Assembly: GCA_934085975.1 (NCBI GenBank)
Contig: CAKOHT010000003.1
Location: 1 to 64,000 of the forward strand
Reading direction: 5' to 3'
DNA from: an uncultured Cetobacterium sp.
GTDB lineage: Bacteria > Fusobacteriota > Fusobacteriia > Fusobacteriales > Fusobacteriaceae
DNA: 64,000 nucleotides
How positions within the stretch are numbered: the first letter of the stretch is position 1; each line of letters opens with the position of its first letter. The notes beneath the pieces are model-generated. The model ran no database searches. It was not told the DNA's origin and saw nothing but the letters and a program-made list of their open reading frames with translations. Both the position numbers and the translations under genes were made by a program. Shown one piece after another: positions 46,454-56,600 of the stretch.

Positions 46454-47431
46454 CTATTTTGCTGCTTTATAAGCGTTCTCTGAGCCAAAAACTTCTCTAA
46501 TTTTCTCTTTATAATACGCCTTCATCTCTTCCTTTGCAACACCTAAATATTTTCTTGGATCGAACTCTTCAGGTTGCTCAGCAAATACTCTTCTCACTCC
46601 TGCTGTAAATGCAAGTCTTCCATCTGTATCTACGTTTATCTTTGCAACTCCTGATTTTGCTGCTCCCATTAACTCAGTGTTAGGAATTCCAATAGCGTCT
46701 TTTAATATTCCACCATATTTTTTAATCTCTTCGACGTACTTTTGAGGTACTGCTGATGACCCGTGTAATACAATTGGAAATCCTGGGATTCTTCTTTCAA
46801 TTTCAGCCAATATTTCTAACTCTAATTTTGGATTTGTTCCAGGTTTAAATTTGTGAGCTCCGTGTGAAGTTCCAATAGCGATAGCCAATGAATCCACCCC
46901 AGTTCTCGCCACAAACTCTTCAACTTCATCCGGATTTGTAAATATACTATGTTCAGCAACAACATCATCCTCTACTCCAGCAAGAACTCCTAACTCAGCC
47001 TCTACTGTTACATCAAACTTCTTTGCATACTCAACAACTTCTTTTGTAACTGCTATATTTTCTTCGAATGGATAGTGAGAACCATCAATCATCACTGATG
47101 AAAATCCTGCATCTATACATGATTTTACTGCATCTAAATTTGGACCATGATCCAAGTGAAGCGCCACTGGAATATCTGATCCCATAGCTCTTGCTCTATC
47201 TACAGCAGCTTTAGCTAAAAGTGGAGTAACCTCTTTTGTCATATACTTTAATGCTCCTGTTGAACATTGTAATATAACTGGCGAACCCATTTCAGCACAA
47301 GCTTCAACAATCGCTAGCATTTGCTCCATATTATTAAAGTTAAACGCTGGAACAGCATAGTGTTCTCTATTGGCTTTTGCAAACATTTCTCTAGTATTAG
47401 ACAATCCTAAATCTTTGTAATTATATGACAT
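46454..47431 (-). CDS. fba: Class II fructose-bisphosphate aldolase
   Basis: 325 residues starting MSYNYKDLGLSNTREMFAKA. The start at 47431 follows AGGAGG; a longer frame from 47458 would lie in the leader. Zinc-dependent aldolase of glycolysis and gluconeogenesis. Motifs: PVALHLDHGPNLDAV with zinc His, SVMIDGSHYPFEEN, VEAELGVLAGVED, AIAIGTSHGAHKF and IVLHGSSAVP with NVDTDGRLAF. It is monocistronic, with its own promoter and terminator. Confidence 0.96.
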   Translation of the reverse strand: MSYNYKDLGLSNTREMFAKANREHYAVPAFNFNNMEQMLAIVEACAEMGSPVILQCSTGALKYMTKEVTPLLAKAAVDRARAMGSDIPVALHLDHGPNLDAVKSCIDAGFSSVMIDGSHYPFEENIAVTKEVVEYAKKFDVTVEAELGVLAGVEDDVVAEHSIFTNPDEVEEFVARTGVDSLAIAIGTSHGAHKFKPGTNPKLELEILAEIERRIPGFPIVLHGSSAVPQKYVEEIKKYGGILKDAIGIPNTELMGAAKSGVAKINVDTDGRLAFTAGVRRVFAEQPEEFDPRKYLGVAKEEMKAYYKEKIREVFGSENAYKAAK

Positions 47432-47463
47432 AACTTTCCTCCTAAATATTTTATTCATCTATT

Positions 47464-47492
47464 AATATAACAAATTTTTGTACTAAAATCAA
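47464..47492 (-). promoter_or_regulatory. Promoter of fba
   Basis: TTGATT (47487-47492), 17 bases, TATATT (47464-47469) with TGT immediately before it (extended -10) on the minus strand, about 30 bases before the ATG. Confidence 0.6.
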
Positions 47493-47504
47493 TTTTTGAA
47501 ACTA

Positions 47505-47975
47505 TTAGTTTTTTATCTTTATTTGACTTAAAATATATCTAAAAAACCACTTTATCTTTCTTTTACTCTTAAATATTTTAAAAACTTCAGGAATTAACTC
47601 TATTACATCCTCTATTACTCTTTGATATGAAGATAGACTTTTAGGTAATATATTTTGAGTGTTCACTAGCCAAGACAAAAGAATTAAGTTTATAATTCTT
47701 AAAAAGCTTGAAGCAAAATTTAAAATTCCACCCTTTGTTACATATATACTATAAATTTTGAATAGAACTTCTCCCTCTTGATGATAATATATTTGAGCTA
47801 AAAAAGTAGTTAAATATATAAATATAAGAAATTTTAATTTTTTTAAATGTTTTAAAAGTTCTTTATTAAATAGAATATTTAACACAACCTCTGCTATAAG
47901 GAAAACTGTTAATATTGTCATATTTTTAACAAAGAGATTCAAAATAAACAAAATTAAAAGACTATTTTTTAACAA
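47505..47975 (-). CDS. Hypothetical multi-pass membrane protein downstream of serS
   Basis: 156 residues with about four hydrophobic segments ([57 protein letters not shown]). A basic C-terminus follows ([12 protein letters not shown]). The pattern [16 protein letters not shown] then [14 protein letters not shown] loosely recalls the coupling helices of EcfT/CbiQ-type proteins, but I cannot confirm it. The start is TTG at 47975, overlapping the end of serS by 14 bases; a later Met (MTILTVFLI) is an alternative. Confidence 0.5.
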   Translation of the reverse strand: MLKNSLLILFILNLFVKNMTILTVFLIAEVVLNILFNKELLKHLKKLKFLIFIYLTTFLAQIYYHQEGEVLFKIYSIYVTKGGILNFASSFLRIINLILLSWLVNTQNILPKSLSSYQRVIEDVIELIPEVFKIFKSKRKIKWFFRYILSQIKIKN

Positions 47976-49233
47976 CAGTCATTCCACCCATATATGGTAC
48001 TAAAACCTCTGGTATCAAAAATGATCCATCCTCTTGTTGGTAGTTTTCCATAATTGCCAATAAAGTTCTTCCCACTGCTAATCCTGATCCATTTAATGTA
48101 TGACAAAACTCACTCTTTGAATTTCCTTCTGGTCTATATTTTAATCCCATTCTTCTAGCTTGGAAATCTCCACAATTAGAACAAGATGAAATTTCTCTAA
48201 ATTTGTTCTGTCCTGGTAGCCATACCTCTAAATCATAAGTTTTTGCAGCCCCAAATCCCATATCACCAGAACACAGTTGAATAACTCTATATGGCAAACC
48301 TAATTTTTGTAGTATCGCTTCTGCATTTTCAACCATTTTCTCCAATTCATCATATGATGTTTCAGGTGTCGCTAACTTTACCATTTCAACTTTATTAAAC
48401 TGATGTTGTCTAATTAGTCCTTTTAAATCTCTTCCATAAGAACCTGCTTCTCTTCTAAAGCACGGTGAATATGCTGTATAATATTTAGGTAAGTCACTTT
48501 CATTCAATATCTCTTGTCTATGAATATTTGTCAATGTAATTTCTGACGTTGAAATTAGAAACATATCGTCAGTTGTCTTATACATATCTTCCTCAAACTT
48601 TGGCAATTGCCCTGTTCCTTCACAAATCTCTCTTCTCACTATAAACGGTGTTAGGTGCTCTGTATATCCATGCTCTGTTGTATGCGTATCAAGCATAAAA
48701 CTAATTAAAGCTCTTTCTAACCTCGCTGCTGCCCCTCTGTATATTGTAAATCTCGATCCTCCTAATTTAGCTCCTCTTTCAAAATCTAGAATTTCAAGTT
48801 TCTCTCCTATTTCCCAATGCTCTTTAGGCTGAAAAGTAAATTCTCTTGGTGTTCCCCATCTTCTTATTTCAACATTATCTTCCTCATCTTTTCCAATAGG
48901 AGTACTTGTATGATACATATTTGGAAGAGTCATTTGAAAATATGTCACTTTCTCTTCTACTTCTGCCAATTTTGCATCTAATTCTTTTATTTCAGCTGAA
49001 ACTTTCCCCATTTCTGCTATGATTTCAGATGCATTCTCACCAGCTTTTTTTCTTCTAGCTACCTCTGCAGACTCTGTATTTCTTTTATTTTTTAACATTT
49101 CAACTTGAGATAAAATTTCTCTTCTCTCTGTATCTAACTTCACAAACTCTTGAAGATCAATATTGCTTCCTCTGTTTACCAGCATTTCCTGTAACATATC
49201 AATGTTTTCACGAATAAATCTTAAATCTAGCAT
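47962..49233 (-). CDS. serS: Seryl-tRNA synthetase
   Basis: 423 residues. An N-terminal coiled-coil arm binds tRNA-Ser (about residues 25-105). The class II core has motif 2 ([26 protein letters not shown]) split across the Ser-binding region, TSEITL, and motif 3 ending in [18 protein letters not shown]. The C-terminal VPYMGGM is present. No T-box is visible upstream. It follows the DUF2344 gene by 30 bases. Confidence 0.97.
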   Translation of the reverse strand: MLDLRFIRENIDMLQEMLVNRGSNIDLQEFVKLDTERREILSQVEMLKNKRNTESAEVARRKKAGENASEIIAEMGKVSAEIKELDAKLAEVEEKVTYFQMTLPNMYHTSTPIGKDEEDNVEIRRWGTPREFTFQPKEHWEIGEKLEILDFERGAKLGGSRFTIYRGAAARLERALISFMLDTHTTEHGYTEHLTPFIVRREICEGTGQLPKFEEDMYKTTDDMFLISTSEITLTNIHRQEILNESDLPKYYTAYSPCFRREAGSYGRDLKGLIRQHQFNKVEMVKLATPETSYDELEKMVENAEAILQKLGLPYRVIQLCSGDMGFGAAKTYDLEVWLPGQNKFREISSCSNCGDFQARRMGLKYRPEGNSKSEFCHTLNGSGLAVGRTLLAIMENYQQEDGSFLIPEVLVPYMGGMTVVKK

Positions 49234-49263
49234 AGCTTTTCTCCTTTATAATTAATTATATAT

Positions 49264-49851
49264 TTATATTTTATAACCTTTTTTTACTATATGTACATCC
49301 TTTATATCTATTCCAGCTAAAATCAAAAAGGAATTTGGTGAAGTGTTGACCAATTCTAAATTTATAATATTTTCAACTCTCGAAAAATACTTGATTCTCT
49401 CTCCTAGATTCCTCTCAAATATTTTTCCTTTCTTTTCTTTTCTTTCAATTATCTCCCCTTGATTAAATAAATTCTCCAAAGTATCTATATCTTTTTTTGT
49501 CCCTTTTATTTCAAAAATAGCATCTGTATATACATCTACAATACTTCTCTTATCCTCAATTGTTTCCACTTTAGTCACTTTAAATCCTGGAACTGCTGCA
49601 GAGTTCATTCTCTCCATTACTTCAGCATCTGTCATCATCTCTGATAACTCTATATCCATTAATTCATTAAAAGCTTCTGTTCCTAGAGATACCGGATTCC
49701 CCAAGGAAATTTTTGGTCTTGGGTGAAATCCTTGAGTATATTTCATAGGAATATGAGCTTTTTTTAATAATCTATCTGCAAATCTAAGCATATCTAAATG
49801 AGATATAAATCTCATCTCACCATACTTATCAAAAGTTATTCTCTTTTTCAT
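49264..49851 (-). CDS. DUF2344 (TIGR03936) radical-SAM-associated protein
   Basis: 195 residues. Starts KKRITFDKYGEMRFISHLDML, then FADRLLKKAHIPMKYTQGFHPRPKISLG, the conserved block of the TIGR03936/DUF2344 family (often fused or adjacent to a B12-binding radical SAM protein). No radical SAM partner is nearby, so the protein is stand-alone here. It heads a small operon with serS. Confidence 0.9.
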   Translation of the reverse strand: MKKRITFDKYGEMRFISHLDMLRFADRLLKKAHIPMKYTQGFHPRPKISLGNPVSLGTEAFNELMDIELSEMMTDAEVMERMNSAAVPGFKVTKVETIEDKRSIVDVYTDAIFEIKGTKKDIDTLENLFNQGEIIERKEKKGKIFERNLGERIKYFSRVENIINLELVNTSPNSFLILAGIDIKDVHIVKKGYKI

Positions 49852-49880
49852 TATGTTACCTCATTTTTTATTTTAGATAT

Positions 49881-49889
49881 ATTGTACCA
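49881..49889 (-). promoter_or_regulatory. Extended -10 promoter of DUF2344-serS
   Basis: TGGTACAAT (TGnTACAAT) on the minus strand, about 30 bases before the ATG at 49851. The -35 region (TTTAAT) is weak. Confidence 0.5.
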
Positions 49890-49930
49890 TGTTACACTTT
49901 TAAATTAAATACCTTTCTTTAAAAAAATAA

Positions 49931-49964
49931 AAAATCTAAAGTTGATTTAACACCTTTAGATTTT
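49931..49964 (-). terminator. Terminator after lpxD
   Basis: AAAATCTAAAG (49931-49941) pairs with CTTTAGATTTT (49954-49964), followed on the minus strand by TTATTTTTTT. It ends the trkH-to-lpxD operon. Confidence 0.85.
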
Positions 49965-49980
49965 CTAATTCTATATATTT

Positions 49981-50979
49981 TTAACTTTTTCTCTCTAACT
50001 CTTTAACTCTTTTTAATAACTCTGGTAATTTTTTTTGAGCAGCTTTTATTCTCAAATCATCTTTCAAATTCACCAATGGATGACCTGCTAGCACTTGGTT
50101 ATCCTCAACATTTCCTGTAATTCCAGATTTTGCACCAATCATAACATTGCTACCTATCTTAATATGTCCAGCAACTCCAACTTGTCCACCCAAAGTTGTA
50201 TTATTTCCAACTTCAGTGCTTCCAGCTATTCCTACCTGAGATATAATCAAACAATTTTGACCAATTATATCGTTGTGTGCGATTTGAACCAGATTATCTA
50301 TTTTTGTGTATTTTTTTACTATTGTATTTCCAATTGTTCCTCTATCTATCGTTGTATTTGCCCCTATTTCCACAAAATCTTCAAGAACTACGGATCCTAT
50401 TTGCTCTATTTTTGTATTATTTCCATTCACTTTCACAAATCCAAATCCATCTGATCCAATTACCGCCCCCGGTTGAATAACACACTCTTTTCCAATCTTA
50501 CAAAACTCTCTTATAGTTGCATTTGGATAGATTATTGTATTATCTCCAATCTCTACCCCCTCACATATTGTCACATTTGGATAGATTGTTACATTTTTCC
50601 CTATTCTTACATCATGCCCTATATAAGAGTTAATTCCAACACTTGATCCCTCACCTATTATAGCTGAATCTTCAAGTAGTTTCTCCATTTTTTTTAATTT
50701 TCTTTTAAAAAATCCTAGTAGTTTGGGCATTAAAACTCTTGGATTATCTTTTACCAACAGATATGTTTTTCCATTTTTTGGTAATTCCATCCCCATTGGA
50801 ACTATTATAACACTCGCTTTTGTCTCATCTAATTTTTTCAAAAATTTTTCATCTGATGCAAAAGTTATTTCTCCTTCTTCAGCTTGAAAAAAGGGAGATA
50901 GCCCTGTAATATTTACCTTGGTATCTCCCTTTACTTCGCACTCAAGAAGAACTATCAACTCATCTAATCTATAAGTCAT
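49981..50979 (-). CDS. lpxD: UDP-3-O-(3-hydroxyacyl)glucosamine N-acyltransferase
   Basis: 332 residues. Third step of lipid A synthesis. The N-terminal uridine-binding domain ([20 protein letters not shown]) is followed by a left-handed beta-helix of hexapeptide repeats ([25 protein letters not shown] turns) with the catalytic His in [16 protein letters not shown]. Trailing C-terminal helix ([14 protein letters not shown]). Last gene of the outer-membrane operon, 22 bases after ompH. Confidence 0.95.
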   Translation of the reverse strand: MTYRLDELIVLLECEVKGDTKVNITGLSPFFQAEEGEITFASDEKFLKKLDETKASVIIVPMGMELPKNGKTYLLVKDNPRVLMPKLLGFFKRKLKKMEKLLEDSAIIGEGSSVGINSYIGHDVRIGKNVTIYPNVTICEGVEIGDNTIIYPNATIREFCKIGKECVIQPGAVIGSDGFGFVKVNGNNTKIEQIGSVVLEDFVEIGANTTIDRGTIGNTIVKKYTKIDNLVQIAHNDIIGQNCLIISQVGIAGSTEVGNNTTLGGQVGVAGHIKIGSNVMIGAKSGITGNVEDNQVLAGHPLVNLKDDLRIKAAQKKLPELLKRVKELERKS

Positions 50980-51001
50980 CCTATCCCTCTCTGTGCTTTT
51001 A

Positions 51002-51487
51002 TTAGTCTACTTTTTTGCTTTTTTCCATTACGTTTAGTACTTTTGGAGTTATATTTTCTCCTCCAAACTTAATTGCACCCTGCTCAAGAACATAATCATA
51101 TTTATCTGATCTTGCCACATTTTGAATAGAGATATTTATTAATCTATCAATCTCTTGCATTTTTTTTGCTTCTTCACTTGAAAGTTTAGCTTGAGAATCT
51201 CTCACTAACTTTTGAAAAGCAGCAACTTTTTCTTCAAAAGATTTTTTTTCAGCTTCAGTTACATCTTTTCCTTTTCCTTGTAATTCAACTTGAAGTTTTT
51301 GTAATTCAATCTCTTTTTTTTGTAATGTAGTTTCTAAAGTTTGCTTCTCTTTAGTTAAATTATCTCTAATGACTTTTGTTTGAGAATATTTTGCAAATAA
51401 CTCTTGGCTATTTACATACCCCACTTTTAATGCGAAAGCAGATGTAGATACTGCTGCTAACATTGCTATTATTGCTATTTTCTTCAT
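51002..51487 (-). CDS. ompH: OmpH/Skp-family periplasmic chaperone
   Basis: 161 residues with a signal peptide ([19 protein letters not shown]). The Skp start [18 protein letters not shown] is followed by a long coiled-coil arm (about residues 45-115, rich in [19 protein letters not shown]) and a C-terminal strand ([14 protein letters not shown]). Skp holds unfolded outer-membrane proteins; its gene lies 24 bases after bamA, the usual arrangement. Confidence 0.92.
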   Translation of the reverse strand: MKKIAIIAMLAAVSTSAFALKVGYVNSQELFAKYSQTKVIRDNLTKEKQTLETTLQKKEIELQKLQVELQGKGKDVTEAEKKSFEEKVAAFQKLVRDSQAKLSSEEAKKMQEIDRLINISIQNVARSDKYDYVLEQGAIKFGGENITPKVLNVMEKSKKVD

Positions 51488-51511
51488 TTTGAATCCTCCA
51501 TATATTTTTTA

Positions 51512-53596
51512 TTAGAATGATTGTCCCATGTTGAAATAGAATTTCATTCCACTTTCTTCCGAATTTCCTACTGGCCATCCAAAGTCAAATCTTAAAGGCC
51601 CTACTGGTGTATTTACTCTTAATCCGACTCCTACTGTTGTTCCAATATCATCTGGAAACTTTGCATTTCTTTTTTGATTTAAGTACCCTGGATCTTCACC
51701 TTGATAATTCCATGCTCTTCCAATATCCGAGAATATAACAATTCCTAAAACATCATTTATTTGAGTTCTATTCTCTATTGTCGCAGTCACTTTTTGTGTT
51801 CCTTGATAGAATCCACCATCGTATCCTCTAAGAGTACTTCCTCCTCCTACCCAGAACCTTTGAGATTCAGGTGTAGTAGTAGTCATAATTCCACCTACAA
51901 CTCTATATGCAAATGTGTTACTTTTAAATAATCCCCTATGATATTTTCTTAATTCTAGAGTTGTATTAGCGAAAGTCCCTGAGTCAATGGTATCAGCATA
52001 TCCCACTTCAACTTGATATTTTCCATACCAACCCGATGTCGGATTCCAATAACTATTTCTAGTATCATATGTTATTGATGGATATATACTGAACAATCCA
52101 TAACTTCTTTTATCTCCCCATTTTTCAAGAAGATTTACTCCATTATAATTAGTGTAGTTTGCTAGCTCTGATTTTTTAGCTTTTTCTGTTATATATTCAG
52201 CTTTGGTTCCTAGTCCTATTCTTAAATTTTTAGTTAATCCTTTTCCTACATTCAATTTAGCACCGTAGGTATCTGTTTCACGGAACAGTACACTGTCACC
52301 ATTTTCATATTCATTTTTATATAAGCTCCATCCCCAAGATATTCTATCAGTACCTTTTATCCAAGGATCTGAGAAGTTAAGAGAAAAACTTGTATAGTTT
52401 TCATTTGATTTTTCAAAAGTTACTCCCAACTCTTGTCCTTTACCTTGCCAGTTCATATCTTTTACTGATAACATACCAAGAAGACCTATTTCTGATCCAT
52501 AGGATATCGCTCCTTGTAAAGTTGCCGTTCTCTCCTCTTCCAGTAAAAGAACTAAATCAACACCTTGATTTTCTCCCGGAGCTGGTTTTGTTTCATATTT
52601 TACATTTTTAAAATAACCTGTTCTCATCAAGTTTGATACAGTTTCATTATAATCATTTATATTAAATACTTGACCTGGCTGTATCTCTATTTCTCTATCA
52701 ACTACGTAATCTCTTGTTTTTAATAGCGTATCCGTTGCCTTTCTTCTTTGACCTTTTTGTTTAGTTACCATTTTCGTAAAGTTAACTTTATCTACTACGC
52801 CCTCATTGATTACTATTTTTAAATCATTGGCTCCAGTTAAATCAATGTCCTCTATCTCCGCTAAAACATATCCATCTTCATTATATTTTTTTAATATCTT
52901 ATCTCTAGCATCTCTTAAGTTGTTAAGATTTAAAACCTTTCCAGGTTCTATATTAACTAAACTCTTTAGTTCCTCTGTTGTATACTTCGTATTTCCTTCT
53001 ATTTGAACTCCGTTCACAATTGGATTTTCAATAACAGAGTATACAACTACTAGTCCTTCTGGATATTGATAAACATCTGGTATAACCTCTCTATACATTC
53101 CTGTTTCTAAAAGTTCTCTTTGACCCTTAATTATTTTATTTTTTGAAAAATATCCTCCAACTTTAATCGGAATTTTCTTAGCAACCTCGCTCACTGGAAC
53201 ATTTACGCTACCAATTATTTCCAAACTAGATACAACCAACGTAGTATCCACTCGTTCTCTTTCTGAAGCTGGTAAAATCCCTTGTTTTTCTAAAAGTTCC
53301 TTAGTATCTTTTTTCTCTTTTACATCTACTACTAATTTTATTCCTCCATCATAAACTTGAGGATAAATAGCTAATTCGTCTATATAATCACTTTTTTTTA
53401 TGTTGTTATAGTCTTTTAATAATCCCTCTGTTGAGAATACTTGACCTTTTTTTAAACTCATCTTTTGTATTAAAACATCTTGAGGTATCTCATTTAAGTT
53501 TTTAAACTCTACCCCTTTTACTAAATATTCTCCTTCTGCTCCAAATGAAACTATAGAAGCTACTAGTGATATTATTCCGATTAGGTGCTTTTTCAT
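51512..53596 (-). CDS. bamA: Outer membrane protein assembly factor BamA
   Basis: 694 residues. Signal peptide (MKKHLIGIISLVASIVSFG), about four POTRA-like domains (for example VNGVQIEGNTKYTTEELKSL and VVDREIEIQPGQVFNINDYN), and a 16-strand Omp85 barrel. The barrel has the loop-6 motif STLRGYDGG (consensus RGF/RGY) and ends in FYFNMGQSF with a terminal Phe. It inserts barrels such as the FadL-type porin. BamA from E. coli has five POTRA domains, so this one is shorter. Confidence 0.93.
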   Translation of the reverse strand: MKKHLIGIISLVASIVSFGAEGEYLVKGVEFKNLNEIPQDVLIQKMSLKKGQVFSTEGLLKDYNNIKKSDYIDELAIYPQVYDGGIKLVVDVKEKKDTKELLEKQGILPASERERVDTTLVVSSLEIIGSVNVPVSEVAKKIPIKVGGYFSKNKIIKGQRELLETGMYREVIPDVYQYPEGLVVVYSVIENPIVNGVQIEGNTKYTTEELKSLVNIEPGKVLNLNNLRDARDKILKKYNEDGYVLAEIEDIDLTGANDLKIVINEGVVDKVNFTKMVTKQKGQRRKATDTLLKTRDYVVDREIEIQPGQVFNINDYNETVSNLMRTGYFKNVKYETKPAPGENQGVDLVLLLEEERTATLQGAISYGSEIGLLGMLSVKDMNWQGKGQELGVTFEKSNENYTSFSLNFSDPWIKGTDRISWGWSLYKNEYENGDSVLFRETDTYGAKLNVGKGLTKNLRIGLGTKAEYITEKAKKSELANYTNYNGVNLLEKWGDKRSYGLFSIYPSITYDTRNSYWNPTSGWYGKYQVEVGYADTIDSGTFANTTLELRKYHRGLFKSNTFAYRVVGGIMTTTTPESQRFWVGGGSTLRGYDGGFYQGTQKVTATIENRTQINDVLGIVIFSDIGRAWNYQGEDPGYLNQKRNAKFPDDIGTTVGVGLRVNTPVGPLRFDFGWPVGNSEESGMKFYFNMGQSF

Positions 53597-53613
53597 CCCA
53601 AATTGCCCTCCAA

Positions 53614-56600
53614 TTATTTTTTATTAGAAAAAATATCTTTTATACTATTATATTTTCTTTCAAACTTAAAATCAACATAATAATTTAATTTTCCTTTTTT
53701 CTTTTCATCAATCATATTAGCATCATTTAATTTTGAAGTTCCTATTCCATAAGACCATCCTGATTTATATCGCCTTTCCACTTTAAAATCTAGCTGATTT
53801 ACAGAGTTAGAAAACTCACTACTTTGACTCTCGCTATCAGTTCCTCCTATATCATACTTCGTTCCATCTATTATTCCTAGTTTTAAAATCCAAAAATATT
53901 TATCTTTATATATAGGATTTTCTGCCTCTAAATATGCTCCAAATCCGAAGACACTCGGATCTTGAGTTTTAGGATCATCTGAGTTAGCTAAAACTTCTTG
54001 ATTGAAAACATCTGACACTATCCTAAATTTTGATATATGAAAAATATTTTGAATTTTTCTCGATATAGGTCTCAATAAAGTACTTGAAATTTGACTATCT
54101 ATAATAGTCTTAAAGAGTAATACTACTACGTTTCTATCGTTTCCATCTCCATTTCCATCAAAAATATTTTTTAGACTACTGCTTTCACTTCCTTGATTTG
54201 TCATTATATTTAATCTTAAACTATTTAGTTCTCCTTGTAAAGATATTTCTACATTTCCATTGGCTGTTAATGAAGAGACATCAAATATCAAGTTAGGATT
54301 AAACTCTGAAATTAAACCATTCTTTTTATCGGCTAAAAGTAAAGCTCTTGTTACGGTAAAATCTTCACTCCCAAGTACAAAGCTTCCTTTTTGTATTTCT
54401 AATTCACCCACTACACCTACTTTTTCATTTTTTCCAACAAGGTTAAATCTACCCAATAAAACTCCTTGTACGTCTTGTGCAAAAGTTGAGACATCAGGTA
54501 TATTTATATTTATTCCATCTTTTATCATGACTCCTACATTAAATTCTGGTGTTTCATTCAACCCACTTTTTATTTCAAAGTCTTTTCCTAGCCTTTTACT
54601 CTCGCCAATTATCGCTCTTGTTTTATCTATTATAAAATTTAAAATAGTTAAAATCAAGCCTTTATCTTCTTTCAATATTCCAGTTATTTCACCACTGTTT
54701 ATAACAACATTTCCAGATACTTTATTTTCTGAATACACTAAATTTGTCGAAAGATCTATTTTAAAATAATCTTTTAATTGATAAATCATATTTTTCAAAC
54801 TCACATTAAACGCATAATCTAAATTTTTATAAAATTCATTATCTGCTCTAATTTCATCTAAGGACGGTAACTTTAGATATCCTTTACCTTTTATCTCCCC
54901 GTCATTTAGTTTCCCTTCTAGAGAATTGACAGTCAACCTTTCACTATCAATTTTTAAAATCATATTTATATCTTTCAAGTTTGAAAAAGCTTTAGGTAAA
55001 TTTGCATTGAAATTAATTAAATCAATATATCCACGATTTTCTTTAAAATTACTTGATAAATGTACATCTATATTTGCAGTTCCTGTTATATCTTTTACAT
55101 TGTCCTTTGATAGGATTCCATTCAAAAAACTTAAATCTATATTTTTTGAAAAAACATTAAAATTGTACTCCTGATTTGAAATTCTATACTCTCCTCTACC
55201 CTTTATCATATTCTTTTCATAATAAGCTAAAATCTCATTAACTGTTAAAATATCTTTATCCCCTGATAATCTCAAAGAGATATCATTAAAATTAAACTCC
55301 TTAATTTCGTATTCTCCATTGAATAAATTTAAACTATATTTTGGATTATCTAAATAACCTTCAACCTTACTCTCTATACCTATACTTCCATCCATATCTT
55401 TTACATTGATAATCCCTTGAAAATCCTTTAAATGGAGTGTTTGTTTTGGAATACTATACTTCAATGTTTTTTCAATTAAATTGATCTCTCCTCTTGAATA
55501 TAAAAGTTTTTTCCCTTCCAAATTTAATACATCTAAGTTGTCTATATAGATACTATTTTTTGTGTTATCTTTTAAATATTTTAAATTGGATGTTAAATTT
55601 GGTAATATACTGCCATTTAAGTACACTCTATCAATATTGATTCCCACAACAGCTTCAATAATACCATCAGATATCTGCCCACTTACCCTAGATAAAAGAC
55701 GGTATTTTAACGCTTTAAAATTATAATACTTTGGTAAATTTTCTTCCAAAATATTCAATATAAATTTCCCCTCTTTATTTTTTAGATTATATTCAATAGT
55801 TGCTAAACTCTGATTTAATTTAAATTTATCAGCTATTAGGGTATCATCTTTATAAAAGAGATTTCCATTTAATGATATTAATTCTTTGTTTGGCATCTCT
55901 AAATAGGCTTCTTTAACTTGTGCATCAGCTTGAAATTTTTCAAAACTTCCCGATATATTTCCATACACATTTTCTAAAAGTAGAACTATACTACTTTTTT
56001 CAAATTCACTACTTTTTAAGCCAGTTATATAATAATCTAAATCTAGAGATTTGTCCTTAATATCTATTTCTCCTTGCACTTTAAATAATCCATTTCTTAT
56101 ATCAGAGATTGTTAATTTTCCATCATCAAATGTCGAATCAATTTTTATTCCCTGAACCATAATCTTTTTATACTTTCCCTCTCTTAACTCACCTTGAACA
56201 CTAGCTTGAAACCCACCATCATTAACTATTGATACATTTGCATAAGCATCCAAAAGAATATCTTTATTTTCTAATTTTAAGTCGTTTACAACTCCTCTTA
56301 AAATAAATTTTTCTTTCTCTCCTGCAATCTCACCTACAAAGTCCAATTTTGTATCCAAATTCAAATTAGTAAATATATTTTTTTCTTGAAAATTTTTTGT
56401 ATGTATTTTAAATTTATATTTCAAATCTTCTCTATTTAATTCCCCTAGGATTTGTAACACTTTCTGACCATCTTGGTTAACCATTGCAATCTCATCAAAA
56501 TTAATTATTTTGTCTTTTTCGTGAGCTTTCAAAAAGAAGTCATAGTTATTTAATAAATTACTTCCACTTAGATTTAATAATTCTAAGGTTTGGTTTTTTA

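Noticed and set aside
54260..54769. Plus-strand frame of 169 codons inside tamB
   Set aside because: Antisense to a well-supported gene, no ribosome binding site, Ser/Phe/Lys-rich composition typical of reversed AT-rich coding DNA.
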